Positions 53,415 to 61,397 of a stretch of 64,000 bases of DNA are shown piece after piece. Below the pieces are notes generated by a model that had not been told where the DNA came from, made no database searches, and saw only the letters and a program-made list of their open reading frames with translations. Position 1 is the first letter of the stretch, and every line of letters begins with the position of its first letter. Made by a program: the position numbers and the translations under genes. The stretch covers positions 1 through 64,000 of the forward strand of contig JACQSK010000005.1 in assembly GCA_016205975.1 (NCBI GenBank), read 5' to 3'. The DNA is from Candidatus Uhrbacteria bacterium (GTDB lineage Bacteria > Patescibacteria > ABY1 > SG8-24 > GWF2-40-263).

Positions 53415-53631
53415 TTCGACTTCGGCCAGAGGCTGGCCTTCGCTCATGGTCGTTGACCACGAAATGTCGTTGACCACGGAAGACACAATCTGTTCAACGC
53501 GATTTTCCTCTCCCGCTGTTTCACATGGCTGGAGAATAAAGATCACGTTCCCCTCGTGCTGCTCTTTCACAATTAAACCCTTACTCAACGCGCGCGGGTT
53601 TTAGCCTGCGGCGACCATTTTTTTAGTTTTT

Positions 53632-55488
53632 ATGTCCCCACAGCAACCCCGTAAACCGCAACACTCCGGGCCGCCCCGTTCGGGCAAGCCAAAATTTCGC
53701 GGACGCATGTTCCGATCCCAGAAGCCACAGACACAGCACCCCTCCGCACCCCAGCGATCTTCCCCTCACGTCCAGACACCAAGCCATCCAGGGCACGCTC
53801 CCTCAGAAACCATTATCCGCTCTCCTCAGGGCGAGACCTTGCGCATCGTCGTCTTGGGCGGCTGCGAGGAAGTCGGACGCAACTGCACGCTCATCGAGTA
53901 CAAGAGCGATATCATCCTCATTGACATGGGTCTCCAGTTCCCTGAAGAAGACATGCCAGGCGTGGACTACATCATTCCCAACATGAGCTACCTGAAGGGC
54001 AAGGAAAAAAACATCCGAGGCCTCATCATCACCCACGGCCACTACGACCACATTGGCGCGATCCCGCACACGGTGCCACACATCGGCAACCCGCCGATCT
54101 ATGCCCTTCCCATGTCAGCCGCGATCATCAAGCGCCGACAGGAAGACTTCCACACGCGCCAATTGAACGTCAAAGTCACCAAGGCGAGCGACGTTCTGAA
54201 GCTCGGCGCGTTTACCGTGTCCTTCTTTCACATCAACCACAACATCCCCGACTCGGTGGGCATCGTGGTTGATTCCCCGGTCGGCCGCGTGTGCCACACC
54301 GGCGATTGGAAATTCGATTTCCATCCGGCCGGAACCGAGCATGCGGACTTCCAGCATATTGCGAGCTTAGGCAAACAAGGCGTACTCGTGCTCATGGGAG
54401 ACTCTACGAACGCCAACCACCCGGGCCACCAGGTCTCGGAAAAAGTGATCGGCGAGGAGTTGGAGCTCATCATTGAGAAGGCGCCTGGGCGCGTCATCAT
54501 CGGCACGTTTGCGTCGCTGCTCTCCCGCGTCAAACAGATTATCGAAGCCTCGGAGCGTCTGGGCAAAAAAGTCGCCATCGATGGCTACTCCATGAAGACC
54601 AACGTCGAAATCGCCAAGGTCATGGGCTTCATCAAGTGCAGTCAATCCACGCTCATCAAGCCAGAACAGATGGACGCCTACGACGACGGCAAAGTCGTCC
54701 TCATCTGCACCGGCGCGCAAGGCGAGAAAAACGCCGCGCTCAATCGTATCGCCAACAACGAGCACCGCAGCGTCAGGATCCGCGAGTCCGACACCATTAT
54801 CTTTTCTTCTTCGGTCATCCCGGGAAACGAGAACTCGGTCCAGCGCCTCATGGACACGCTCTACCGCAAAGGCGCCAACGTCATCAACTACAAAATGATG
54901 GACGTGCACGCGGGAGGGCACGCCAAAAAAGAAGACATCAAACTCATGCTGGCCTTGTTCAAACCCACCTACTACGTGCCCATTGAAGGCAACCACTTCC
55001 TGTTGCGCGAAAACGCTAAGGTTGCTTACTCGCTTGGCTGGAACAAAGAACACGTCTTCATCGTCGACAACGGACAGATCATGGAGTTCCAGAAGGGCCA
55101 CGGCGTCCTGCGCAAAGAAAAAGTTCCGACCGACTACGTCTTCGTCGACGGGCTGGGCGTGGGCGACGTGTCCCAAGTCGTCTTACGCGACCGCCAAGTG
55201 CTCGCCGAGGACGGCATGGTGATCGTGATCGTGCAGATTGAAAAAAATACCGGGAAGCTGATCGGCAACCCGGACATCATCAGCCGAGGCTTCATCTTCA
55301 TGAAGGACCAGCAGGAGCTCATCCGCGCCGCGCGCGAGGAGGTGAGAAAGGCCCTTCTGGACAACGATCCGAAATCTTCCGCCGATCCAAAATATACTCG
55401 CGACCGCATTCGCGATGAAGTCGGCAAGTTCCTGTTCAAAAAGACGGAACGCCGTCCGATGATTCTCCCAGTGGTCATCGAAGTCTAA
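53632..55488 (+). CDS. rnj: Ribonuclease J (metallo-beta-lactamase/beta-CASP)
   Basis: A 618-residue protein. About 65 N-terminal residues are Pro/Gln/Arg-rich and disordered. The core then begins LRIVVLGGCEEVGRNCTLIE. The metal site is ITHGHYDHIGAIPH, with later DSTNANHPG and the beta-CASP segments. RNase J processes and degrades RNA with endo- and 5' exonuclease activity. The 217 nt upstream (53415-53631) contain no supported gene. Confidence 0.93.
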   Translation: MSPQQPRKPQHSGPPRSGKPKFRGRMFRSQKPQTQHPSAPQRSSPHVQTPSHPGHAPSETIIRSPQGETLRIVVLGGCEEVGRNCTLIEYKSDIILIDMGLQFPEEDMPGVDYIIPNMSYLKGKEKNIRGLIITHGHYDHIGAIPHTVPHIGNPPIYALPMSAAIIKRRQEDFHTRQLNVKVTKASDVLKLGAFTVSFFHINHNIPDSVGIVVDSPVGRVCHTGDWKFDFHPAGTEHADFQHIASLGKQGVLVLMGDSTNANHPGHQVSEKVIGEELELIIEKAPGRVIIGTFASLLSRVKQIIEASERLGKKVAIDGYSMKTNVEIAKVMGFIKCSQSTLIKPEQMDAYDDGKVVLICTGAQGEKNAALNRIANNEHRSVRIRESDTIIFSSSVIPGNENSVQRLMDTLYRKGANVINYKMMDVHAGGHAKKEDIKLMLALFKPTYYVPIEGNHFLLRENAKVAYSLGWNKEHVFIVDNGQIMEFQKGHGVLRKEKVPTDYVFVDGLGVGDVSQVVLRDRQVLAEDGMVIVIVQIEKNTGKLIGNPDIISRGFIFMKDQQELIRAAREEVRKALLDNDPKSSADPKYTRDRIRDEVGKFLFKKTERRPMILPVVIEV

Positions 55489-55495
55489 AAAGAAC

Positions 55496-55522
55496 ACCGC
55501 CTCTCAAGGCGGTTTTCTTTTT
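55496..55522 (+). terminator. Terminator after RNase J gene
   Basis: ACCGCC/GGCGGT stem with a 6-nt loop, followed by TTTCTTTTT. Confidence 0.85.
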
Positions 55523-55536
55523 ATGGTCCTCTTTGC

Positions 55537-55542
55537 TACCAT
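55537..55542 (+). promoter_or_regulatory. -10 box of trpS
   Basis: TACCAT ends 9 nt before the trpS ATG, the same spacing as other leaderless starts here. The -35 is poor. Confidence 0.4.
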
Positions 55543-55551
55543 AAAGCGCGT

Positions 55552-56538
55552 ATGCGAATTCTCACGGCCCTCCAACCCTCTGGAATCCTCCACATCGGGA
55601 ATCTCTTTGGCGCCATTGAACCAATGGTGAAGCTTCAAATTTTCGGCAATGAAAATCTCCTCTTCATCGTCGACTATCACGCCATCACGGTCCCGCAGGA
55701 TCCCGCCGAGCTTCGACGTAACATCTTGTTCGCCGCCGCAACGTATCTTGCCATCGGAATCGATCCAAAGAAAACGATCCTCTTCCAACAGTCACGCATC
55801 TCAGAGCACACCGAGCTTGCATGGATCTTGAACTGCCTGGTTCACATGGGCGAGCTCGAACGCATGACGCAGTACAAGGACAAGGCGCGAGGCAAGGGTG
55901 AGGCTGTCTCGGTCGGACTCTTCGATTACCCCATCCTCATGGCCGCTGACATTCTCCTTTACGACACGAACGTCGTGCCCGTGGGGGAAGACCAGAAGCA
56001 ACACGTCGAACTCGCCCGCGACTTGGCTCAACGGTTCAACAAGACCTTCGGCGAAACGTTCGTCATTCCCAGGCCGGAAATCCGCAAAGAAGGCGCGCGC
56101 ATCATGGGGCTCGACGACCCGGACAAGAAAATGTCCAAGTCGGCCTCAAGCGAGAAGAACTACCTCTCACTCATGGACGATGAGACGACGGTACTCAAAA
56201 AAATCAAGTCGGCCGTGACAGACTCGGGTTCGACGATCACCTTCGACAAGACGCGCGCGGGCCTCGCGAACCTCCTCACGATCTACTCACTCGTCACCGG
56301 AAAAACCACCGACCAACTCGTAAACGAATATGAAGGCAAGGGCTATGGCGACTTCAAGATTGGCCTCGCGGGAACCGTAAGCAGCTATCTCGCTCCCATC
56401 CAAGAAAAAATCAACAACTCCCTCGAAGACGAGAGCAAACTCCTGTCCATCCTCGACCAGGGTGCCGCGCGCGCCAAGGCGATCGCTGAAAAAAAGATGG
56501 CCGACGTGCGCAAAAAAATCGGCGTCACACTCTCCTGA
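55552..56538 (+). CDS. trpS: Tryptophanyl-tRNA synthetase
   Basis: A 328-residue class I synthetase. The ATP-binding HIGN is in LQPSGILHIGNLFGAIEP, and the KMSKS signature is in GLDDPDKKMSKSASSEKN. PVGEDQKQHVELARDLAQRF is typical of bacterial TrpRS. It charges tRNA-Trp. It is flanked by terminators, so likely monocistronic, and its ATG lies 9 nt after a TACCAT box. Confidence 0.95.
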   Translation: MRILTALQPSGILHIGNLFGAIEPMVKLQIFGNENLLFIVDYHAITVPQDPAELRRNILFAAATYLAIGIDPKKTILFQQSRISEHTELAWILNCLVHMGELERMTQYKDKARGKGEAVSVGLFDYPILMAADILLYDTNVVPVGEDQKQHVELARDLAQRFNKTFGETFVIPRPEIRKEGARIMGLDDPDKKMSKSASSEKNYLSLMDDETTVLKKIKSAVTDSGSTITFDKTRAGLANLLTIYSLVTGKTTDQLVNEYEGKGYGDFKIGLAGTVSSYLAPIQEKINNSLEDESKLLSILDQGAARAKAIAEKKMADVRKKIGVTLS

Positions 56539-56547
56539 AACAAAAAA

Positions 56548-56570
56548 CCCTGAACGCGTCAGGGTTTTTT
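56548..56570. terminator. Bidirectional terminator between trpS and rnpB
   Basis: CCCTGA/TCAGGG stem with ACGCG loop, preceded by an A run and followed by six T. It serves trpS on plus and rnpB on minus. Confidence 0.88.
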
Positions 56571-56575
56571 GTTGT

Positions 56576-57101
56576 CCGAGGATCTGTCTGTAAGCCGAAT
56601 TTTGTCTGCCCTGATTTCTCAGAGGAGATGGCAATCTATCTAGGCCGTCCATTGCTGGAGGGCTCAAGCGAGCTACCAAATTTGCTCTTTCACCGGACGA
56701 GGGTTTACCACACTCCATGTCACCATGGAGCGAAAGATGTAGCCGATTACTCGACATCACCTCACTTTTCACGTTTCGTTCTGCACAGCAGAACGACCCT
56801 GAGCCTGTCGAAGGGTGCACCCCTCGACGTTGCTCAAGATAGTTTTGCTGCGCAAAACTAGTATTGTCTCTGTGGCACTTTCCCTAGGCTTTGAGTCAGG
56901 AGTCATGGAACAGATTTCTCCAATTCCGCGAGTCCCAATCCTTATACCTGGTCGCCGTTAGCGACTCTCTTTGGTGTTGTGTCTTGCGACCCAACAGGTG
57001 TTCGGACTTTCCTCAATGAATGGAAGTTGGAGACCGACGTCCAATTCCCAACGTCTAACATCCAACTTCCATTCATCGTAGCCATCCGACAGTCCTCAGA
57101 C
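56576..57101 (-). ncRNA. rnpB: RNase P RNA (bacterial class A), with extra stem-loops
   Basis: On the minus strand the 5' part has GAGGAAAGTCCGAACACC (P4/CR region) and the 3' part has ACAAAATTCGGCTTACAGAC. P1 can be drawn as GAGGACTGTC with GACAGATCCTC. About 526 nt is longer than usual. The P3 arm is extended by a 16-bp stem (ATGAATGGAAGTTGGA and its complement), and extra hairpins sit near 56776-56850, including AGTTTTGC/GCAAAACT and a GTCGA...TCGAC palindrome. It fills 56539-57161, where no protein gene is seen. Confidence 0.93.
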
Positions 57102-57161
57102 CAAGAAAAGATAGCAAAACGTCTGGCGAATGTCAAGCCGTTTTGATAGACTGTGAGGCGT

Positions 57162-58574
57162 ATGAAGCGATCTGAACTGGCTTTTACCCTTGCCCTTGTC
57201 CCATTTGATTTTTTTGCTCTCATCGCCGCCTCCACGGTCGCATTCTTTGCTCGTTATCTTCCCGCCTTCACCCAGATCCGTCCTGTCATTTTTAATTTGA
57301 ACCTTGAGAGCTACCTGGCCGTCGCGGCCCCGACCGCGATTCTGTTCCTCCTGGTTTTTGCTCTCACCGGCTTGTATAGCACACGGCGTTCTTCCATCGG
57401 CCGCGAGCTCTCGCACATCGCGCTCGCCTGCTCCGCATCCATGGCGCTCGTATTTGCGATCTCCTTTTTCTCGCGTGTCTTGTTCGAGTCGCGCTTCATC
57501 GCCCTTGCCGGCTGGGGCTTGGCCATCTTGTTTGTGGCGCTCGAACGTCTAGTCATGCGTGGGCTCCAGCGATCGCTCCTGCGGTTTGGCATCGGGACGC
57601 ATCGCGTTGTCGTCATCGGAAAGACGTCTGCCGCCGAGGCGCTCATGGGAGAGTTCACACAAAAAAAACGTCTGGGCTTCCGAGTCGTGGGTCACTACAA
57701 GGATTTTACCAAAGCTCTCGCCAAGGAACTCCGCGACCTGAAACGGAACGATAAAATAGACGAGATCATTCTGGCAGATCCTGAGGCTTCCCGACAGGAA
57801 ACGCTCGAGATCATCGCCTTCACGGAACAGGAACACTTGGGCTTCCGCTACTGCGCCGATCTCTTTACCGCCGCGATCGGCCGCTCTGTCATCCATACCT
57901 ACGCCGGCATCCCCGTGATCGAAGTACAAAAGACGCCGCTCGACGGTTGGGGAGCGATCTACAAACGCATCTTCGACGTGGCGGCTTCCCTTCTCCTGAT
58001 CCTCCTCGCCTCCCCGATCATGCTGATCACAGCGCTCGCGATCAAACTCGATTCACGTGGCCCCATCTTTTTTGCGAGACTCGACGATGGAAGTCTGTCA
58101 CGACGTGTGGGTCAAGGCGGACGGCCGTTCACCTACTTTAAGTTCCGCTCCATGCGACCTGGCACGCATGCTCTGCGCTACAACGAACTCGCCGCCGCTG
58201 ATACACGCCACGGCTCGCCGCTCGTGAAGATCAAGGACGATCCGCGCGTGACGTGTGTCGGAAAATTCATTCGCAAATTTTCGATCGACGAGCTCCCTGA
58301 ATTCTTCCTGGTCCTGCGCGGGCATATGAGTCTTGTCGGCCCACGCCCCCATTTACCCGAGGAAGTCGATCGATACAAACCTGAACAACGCAAGGTTCTC
58401 ACGATCAAGCCTGGTATCACAGGCATGGCACAAATCTCCGGCCGTGCTGATCTCAATTTCGACGACGAGGTGCGTCTAGACACCTACTACATTGAACACT
58501 GGAGTCCGTGGCTCGACCTCTATATTCTCCTCAAAACTCCTCTGGTTGTTCTCTTTGGAAGAGGTGCATCTTGA
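57162..58574 (+). CDS. Polyprenyl-phosphate sugar-1-phosphate transferase (second initiating enzyme)
   Basis: The start is at the ATG at 57162 (MKRSELAFTL), 9 nt after a TAGACT box. The 470-residue protein has four to five N-terminal membrane helices and a Rossmann-like CoA-binding domain (RVVVIGKTSAAEALM). The C-terminal transferase domain follows: YKRIFDVAASLLLILLASPI, FTYFKFRSMRPGT, FSIDELPEFFLVLRGHMSLVG and KPGITGMAQISGRADLNFDD. It starts glycan repeat-unit synthesis. Its 3' end overlaps the reverse transcriptase end on the other strand by 44 nt. Confidence 0.92.
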   Translation: MKRSELAFTLALVPFDFFALIAASTVAFFARYLPAFTQIRPVIFNLNLESYLAVAAPTAILFLLVFALTGLYSTRRSSIGRELSHIALACSASMALVFAISFFSRVLFESRFIALAGWGLAILFVALERLVMRGLQRSLLRFGIGTHRVVVIGKTSAAEALMGEFTQKKRLGFRVVGHYKDFTKALAKELRDLKRNDKIDEIILADPEASRQETLEIIAFTEQEHLGFRYCADLFTAAIGRSVIHTYAGIPVIEVQKTPLDGWGAIYKRIFDVAASLLLILLASPIMLITALAIKLDSRGPIFFARLDDGSLSRRVGQGGRPFTYFKFRSMRPGTHALRYNELAAADTRHGSPLVKIKDDPRVTCVGKFIRKFSIDELPEFFLVLRGHMSLVGPRPHLPEEVDRYKPEQRKVLTIKPGITGMAQISGRADLNFDDEVRLDTYYIEHWSPWLDLYILLKTPLVVLFGRGAS

Positions 58575-59560
58575 GAGCGTAACCATCACAATGTTCCAGC
58601 AGTCCCATATACGACGGCATGTTCTCGAGAGTAACCTTCTTGAACATCCGTCGTTTTGTTTTTGTGCGCAGGACACGGTGGTGTGAGAGTGTAACGTAGC
58701 CAAGAAAGTCGATGCCTTGTCCGAGCTTGCGAATCTCAACCTTGTGAGGATGGAGCGTCAATCGTCGTTCACTCCAAAGCCATTGTTCAATGAACGGCAG
58801 GAGCCATCGGAGCTCAGCAGGATCGTTTGCAAGAATAACCGCGTCGTCTGTGTAGCGAAGATACTGCTTCACCTGAAGTTCGTCTTTAATAAAGTGGTCG
58901 AATGCGTCCAGGTAGATATTCGCAAATAGCTGGCTGGTCAGATTCCCGATGGGAAGTCCCGTTGTGTTTGAAGTTCCTAGAGAGCACCCCCCCCCCGACG
59001 GAATTTGAAGTTGAGTAACTCCCGACGATGTCGGAGAGAAGTTGTTCGGCTCTCCCCCTTCCCAAGGGGGAGCTGGAAGAGGTTGCCGTTGCCAGCTTCT
59101 TGTACAAAATGTTCATCAAAATCTCGTGATCCACCGAATCAAAAAACTTCCTGATATCGAACTTGAGCGCCCAGCAAGGTCTCGTGTTGTTTCGACTTAC
59201 CTGACGAGTGAACTGCTCTAAACGGTCAACCGCTGCATGTGTCCCCTTCCTTGTTCGACACGAATAACTGTCGAAAATAAACGAACGGTCAAACACCGGA
59301 TACAACACTCGATACACTGCATGGTGTACCAATCGGTCACGGACGGTTGCTTTGTGGATGATCCGATGTTTGGGATCAAAAATGTGGAAACGATGGTAAG
59401 AGCCATGACGATACCGGCCATTAAGATCGTCGTGAAGCAAGAAGACGTTGTCCTCCAGGTGTCGTTCAAACTCCTGGACGTCCTGCCTCGACCGCTTGCC
59501 ACGTCGAAACTCTCGCCAGGCGGCAAAGAGATTCTCTAAGGAAATGATTTGATTGAACAT
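58531..59560 (-). CDS. Diversity-generating retroelement reverse transcriptase, frame broken at a G10 run
   Basis: The first frame runs from the ATG at 59560 and carries YRHGSYHRFHIFDPKHRIIH, SYSCRTRKGTHAAVDRLEQF and LKFDIRKFFDSVDHEIL (first catalytic Asp). It then drifts out after a run of ten G (58987-58996). With nine G the frame would continue into GLPIGNLTSQLFANIYLDAF, the SQ-type motif typical of DGR reverse transcriptases, and YLRYTDDAVIL (catalytic YxDD), ending at 58531. The restored length is about 342 residues. It copies the TR RNA into adenine-mutagenised cDNA. A palindromic insert (PLGRGR) lies just before the break. As read, the first frame ends at 58886 without catalytic residues. 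Confidence 0.9.
58987..58996 (-). other. Ten-G homopolymer causing the RT frameshift
   Basis: Ten consecutive C on plus (G on the coding strand). Nine would restore the RT frame. Such runs slip readily, so this may be a phase switch, a true mutation or a consensus error. Confidence 0.75.
59052..59072 (-). repeat. Palindrome in the RT coding region
   Basis: CTCCCCCTT-ccc-AAGGGGGAG, a 9-bp perfect stem in frame within the RT. It encodes SPLGRGR between ILYKKL and EQLLSDIV, which are close together in most DGR RTs. Confidence 0.6.
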
Positions 59561-59896
59561 ATGAACTCAACTCCAGCATTTCAAAAATCTTATGACTTCT
59601 ATAAGAACCTCTATCTCAACCTTCGGCAGATTCCCAAACGGGATCGGTTCACCTGGGGCGAGAGGTGTGAAACATTGGCTATAGACCTTCTCTCAAGACT
59701 TTCAAAGGCAACCTATGCTCCACGCCAAATACAACGTTTGTCTTTGCTAGAGGCAAGTGATCTCATCGATCGATTAAAAATTTACCTCCGACTTGGGGCT
59801 GATCTAAAAATTCTTGACCAAAAGAAATACTTCTCCAGAGTAAGTGAGCTGATCGAGCTTGGAAAAATGATCGGGGGATGGCTCAAGACTGTCTAG
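59561..59896 (+). CDS. avd: Avd-like DGR accessory protein (four-helix bundle)
   Basis: A 111-residue helical basic protein. It has QIPKRDRFTWGERCETLAI, SLLEASDLIDRLKIYLRLG and the C-terminal IELGKMIGGWLKTV, matching the Avd/S23-type family. Avd forms a pentamer that binds the RT and TR RNA and is needed for retrohoming. It lies on the strand opposite to the RT. Its ATG directly abuts the RT ATG (CATATG at 59558-59563). A TTG at 59549, 6 nt after AAGGA, could be the actual start. The stop is 5 nt from the TR. Confidence 0.85.
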   Translation: MNSTPAFQKSYDFYKNLYLNLRQIPKRDRFTWGERCETLAIDLLSRLSKATYAPRQIQRLSLLEASDLIDRLKIYLRLGADLKILDQKKYFSRVSELIELGKMIGGWLKTV

Positions 59897-59901
59897 AACA
59901 G

Positions 59902-60020
59902 CCGAGGAGGCGGAAGCCCACGTTGTCGTTGGGATTGTTCGACCAGTTCCTGTTCACGCTAGCGAGCCCACCGTTGTCACGGTTGCCGACGATCACGCGG
60001 TTGTCAGAACCGTAGGCGTT
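59902..60020 (-). repeat. DGR template repeat (TR)
   Basis: A 119-nt non-coding repeat of the target-gene 3' end, offset 422 bp from the VR. Read in the target frame it has 13 AAY/GAY codons (10 Asn, 3 Asp), the usual adenine-rich design. Eleven of these codons are changed in the VR. Its 3' end (minus sense) matches the VR without change over about 20 nt. Confidence 0.95.
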
Positions 60021-60038
60021 TTGGCTCTCGCCTCCTCA

Positions 60039-60239
60039 TTGTCCTTGTCCATCTATACGCACTACATAAAGGTAACTAGTCCCTCATGCTGAAAGCCAAG
60101 CTAGGCTCACTGTTGCCCCAAGGCAACCTCTGTTTGGCGGCAGGATTTTCATCCACCCGCTCCAGACAAGGACAAGCAGTTCTCTTCGTATCCCTAAACT
60201 TAGGGAGAAGCGGCGACCCATGGCCTTAACACATGGGTG
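60039..60239 (-). ncRNA. Candidate structured leader/spacer of the DGR RNA
   Basis: Between TR and VR several stems can be drawn: TTGTCCTTGTC (60039-60049) with GACAAGGACAA (60166-60176), closing a 138-nt domain; GTTGCC/GGCAAC inside it; AGCC/GGCT; then CCCTAA/TTAGGG at 60193 and ACCCATG/CATGGGT at 60217. It has no supported ORF. It may be part of the TR-containing RNA bound by RT and Avd; this is inference. Confidence 0.5.
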
Positions 60240-60267
60240 CACGAGCCAACTTCAACCGCATTGTATC

Positions 60268-60307
60268 AAAAAGAAAAAGGATCCAAGGTTCCAAGAACCA
60301 AGGATCC
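60268..60307 (-). terminator. Hairpin just downstream of the VR (cruciform/terminator)
   Basis: On the minus strand GGATCC-tt-GGTTC-ttg-GAACC-tt-GGATCC forms a hairpin at 60307-60279, followed by TTTTTCTTTTT. It starts 7 nt after the target stop. It fits an intrinsic terminator, and its place also fits the hairpin known downstream of VR in other DGRs. Confidence 0.7.
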
Positions 60308-60313
60308 AAGCGT

Positions 60314-61228
60314 CTAGAGAACGCCGAGGAGGCGGAAGCCCACGCCGCCGTTGGGAACGTCCGACCAGTCCCTGCGCACGCTAGCGAGCCCACCGTTGCC
60401 ACGGCCGCCGACGATCACGCGGCTGCCCGAACCGTAGGCGCTTTCGGTCCATTCCCACGAGGCCGTGGCGCCGAGGTCAGGGAACTCCGTTCCATGGAGT
60501 CGGTTGAGCTCCAACAGGATGTTCCCGAAGAAGTTCCACTCCTCCGCGGTGAGCGGCCGCACCGCCGCCTTCTTGAGACCCCAGAGCTGAGCCGTCAGCG
60601 GGCACAGGGTGGCGCGCAGATGATCCCAGGAAACCCTAAAACGGGACTGGAGGTTGAGCTCGCGGGTGAGCCGATCGTCCCCGTATCCCTCGGGGTCGTT
60701 CCAGTCGGGCTTCCTGATGAGCTCAGCCACGACCCACCGTCCGGGCAGGGGGTGGCGCTTGATGAGGCTCGCATCGATGTGCTGACCCAAGTCGGAGCGG
60801 ATCCATGTGTTGGAGTAGACATCCTGGGTGATGGCCGCGGGAAGGAGGATCGGGAGCAAGCTCCCGTCGTCGATCCAGCCGCGAGTCTTCGTGCTGATGC
60901 GCGGAAGAGCCGGCACCACGACCTCAAGCGCCCCGAACTTCTGGGCGTAGAACTCGCTCCAGAACACACGGGGGTCACCCGCGATCCGACGCAGGAGCGC
61001 CTCGGTCACGGAGACACTGAGCGGATCTTCCACCGACGCCTTGGACGCGAGCTGGGTCTTCACCCAGGCATCGAGCATCGCGGGGTCGATCAGCCCGCGA
61101 GCGAGCGCTTCGCCCAGCGGCATGGTGACCGCATAAGCGCCGAGCAGGCCGCCCAGACCGGCGGGGCTGATGTGGTCGCGCCTACGCAGGATCTCGTCGA
61201 TCCAGGAAGGCAACCCTTCGAGTGCCAT
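60314..61228 (-). CDS. DGR target protein with C-terminal variable C-type-lectin-like domain
   Basis: The start is at the ATG at 61228 (MALEGLPSW), after AAGGAG at good spacing; an upstream in-frame ATG at 61261 lacks this. The 304-residue protein has a mostly helical N-terminal part (PSWIDEILRRRDHISPAG) that I do not recognise. The last 50 residues form the formylglycine/C-lectin-type fold of DGR targets (SWEWTESAYGSGSRVIVGG ending GFRLLGVL). No signal peptide is seen, so a cytoplasmic location or non-classical display is implied. It lies downstream of its own promoter. Confidence 0.88.
   Translation of the reverse strand: MALEGLPSWIDEILRRRDHISPAGLGGLLGAYAVTMPLGEALARGLIDPAMLDAWVKTQLASKASVEDPLSVSVTEALLRRIAGDPRVFWSEFYAQKFGALEVVVPALPRISTKTRGWIDDGSLLPILLPAAITQDVYSNTWIRSDLGQHIDASLIKRHPLPGRWVVAELIRKPDWNDPEGYGDDRLTRELNLQSRFRVSWDHLRATLCPLTAQLWGLKKAAVRPLTAEEWNFFGNILLELNRLHGTEFPDLGATASWEWTESAYGSGSRVIVGGRGNGGLASVRRDWSDVPNGGVGFRLLGVL
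60324..60442 (-). repeat. DGR variable repeat (VR)
   Basis: The 3' end of the target gene. It differs from the TR at 15 template-adenine positions (13 A to G, 1 A to T, 1 A to C) and one other position (synonymous T to G in a Ser codon). Examples: Asn-Asp to Gly-Gly, Asn-Asn to Val-Asp in the sense-order pairs, and Asn to Arg. Confidence 0.95.
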
Positions 61229-61368
61229 AATCTTCTCCTTCCCTTGCGACTCTCCCACCACTCTTTACAGACGGATTGGTAGGTGCTTGCAAAGGACGAA
61301 CGCACACGGTTCCGCCGTGCCGGTGTGAGTACAAAACCGGGGATTTCCGGTTGTGCAAACGACTGGAG

Positions 61369-61397
61369 AATATACTCCTGTTTGGCGGAAAAGTCAA
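61369..61397 (-). promoter_or_regulatory. Promoter of the DGR target gene
   Basis: On the minus strand -35 TTGACT (61397-61392), a 17-bp spacer and -10 TATATT (61374-61369). The 5' UTR of about 135 nt contains an AACCGG/CCGGTT hairpin. This overlaps the divergent promoter of the glycosyltransferase at 61421. Confidence 0.65.

Noticed and set aside
53187..53588. 133-codon minus frame containing CGRRDSNPQGFRHALL
   Set aside because: This peptide is the usual artefact of translating a tRNA-Leu gene backwards, and the frame also crosses the end of the SBP gene.
56287..56861. Frames over 56.3-56.9 kb
   Set aside because: They lie inside rnpB or antisense to trpS. The RNase P RNA core motifs explain the region.
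58531..59560. Group II intron or retron reverse transcriptase
   Set aside because: No intron RNA domains V/VI or msr-msd were seen, and the GLPIGNLTSQ motif plus TR/VR adenine pattern identify a DGR.
60233..61282. 349-codon plus-strand frame opposite the DGR target
   Set aside because: The minus frame has a promoter, Shine-Dalgarno, VR in frame with TR and a C-lectin fold. The plus frame has no family features and would be changed arbitrarily by retrohoming.
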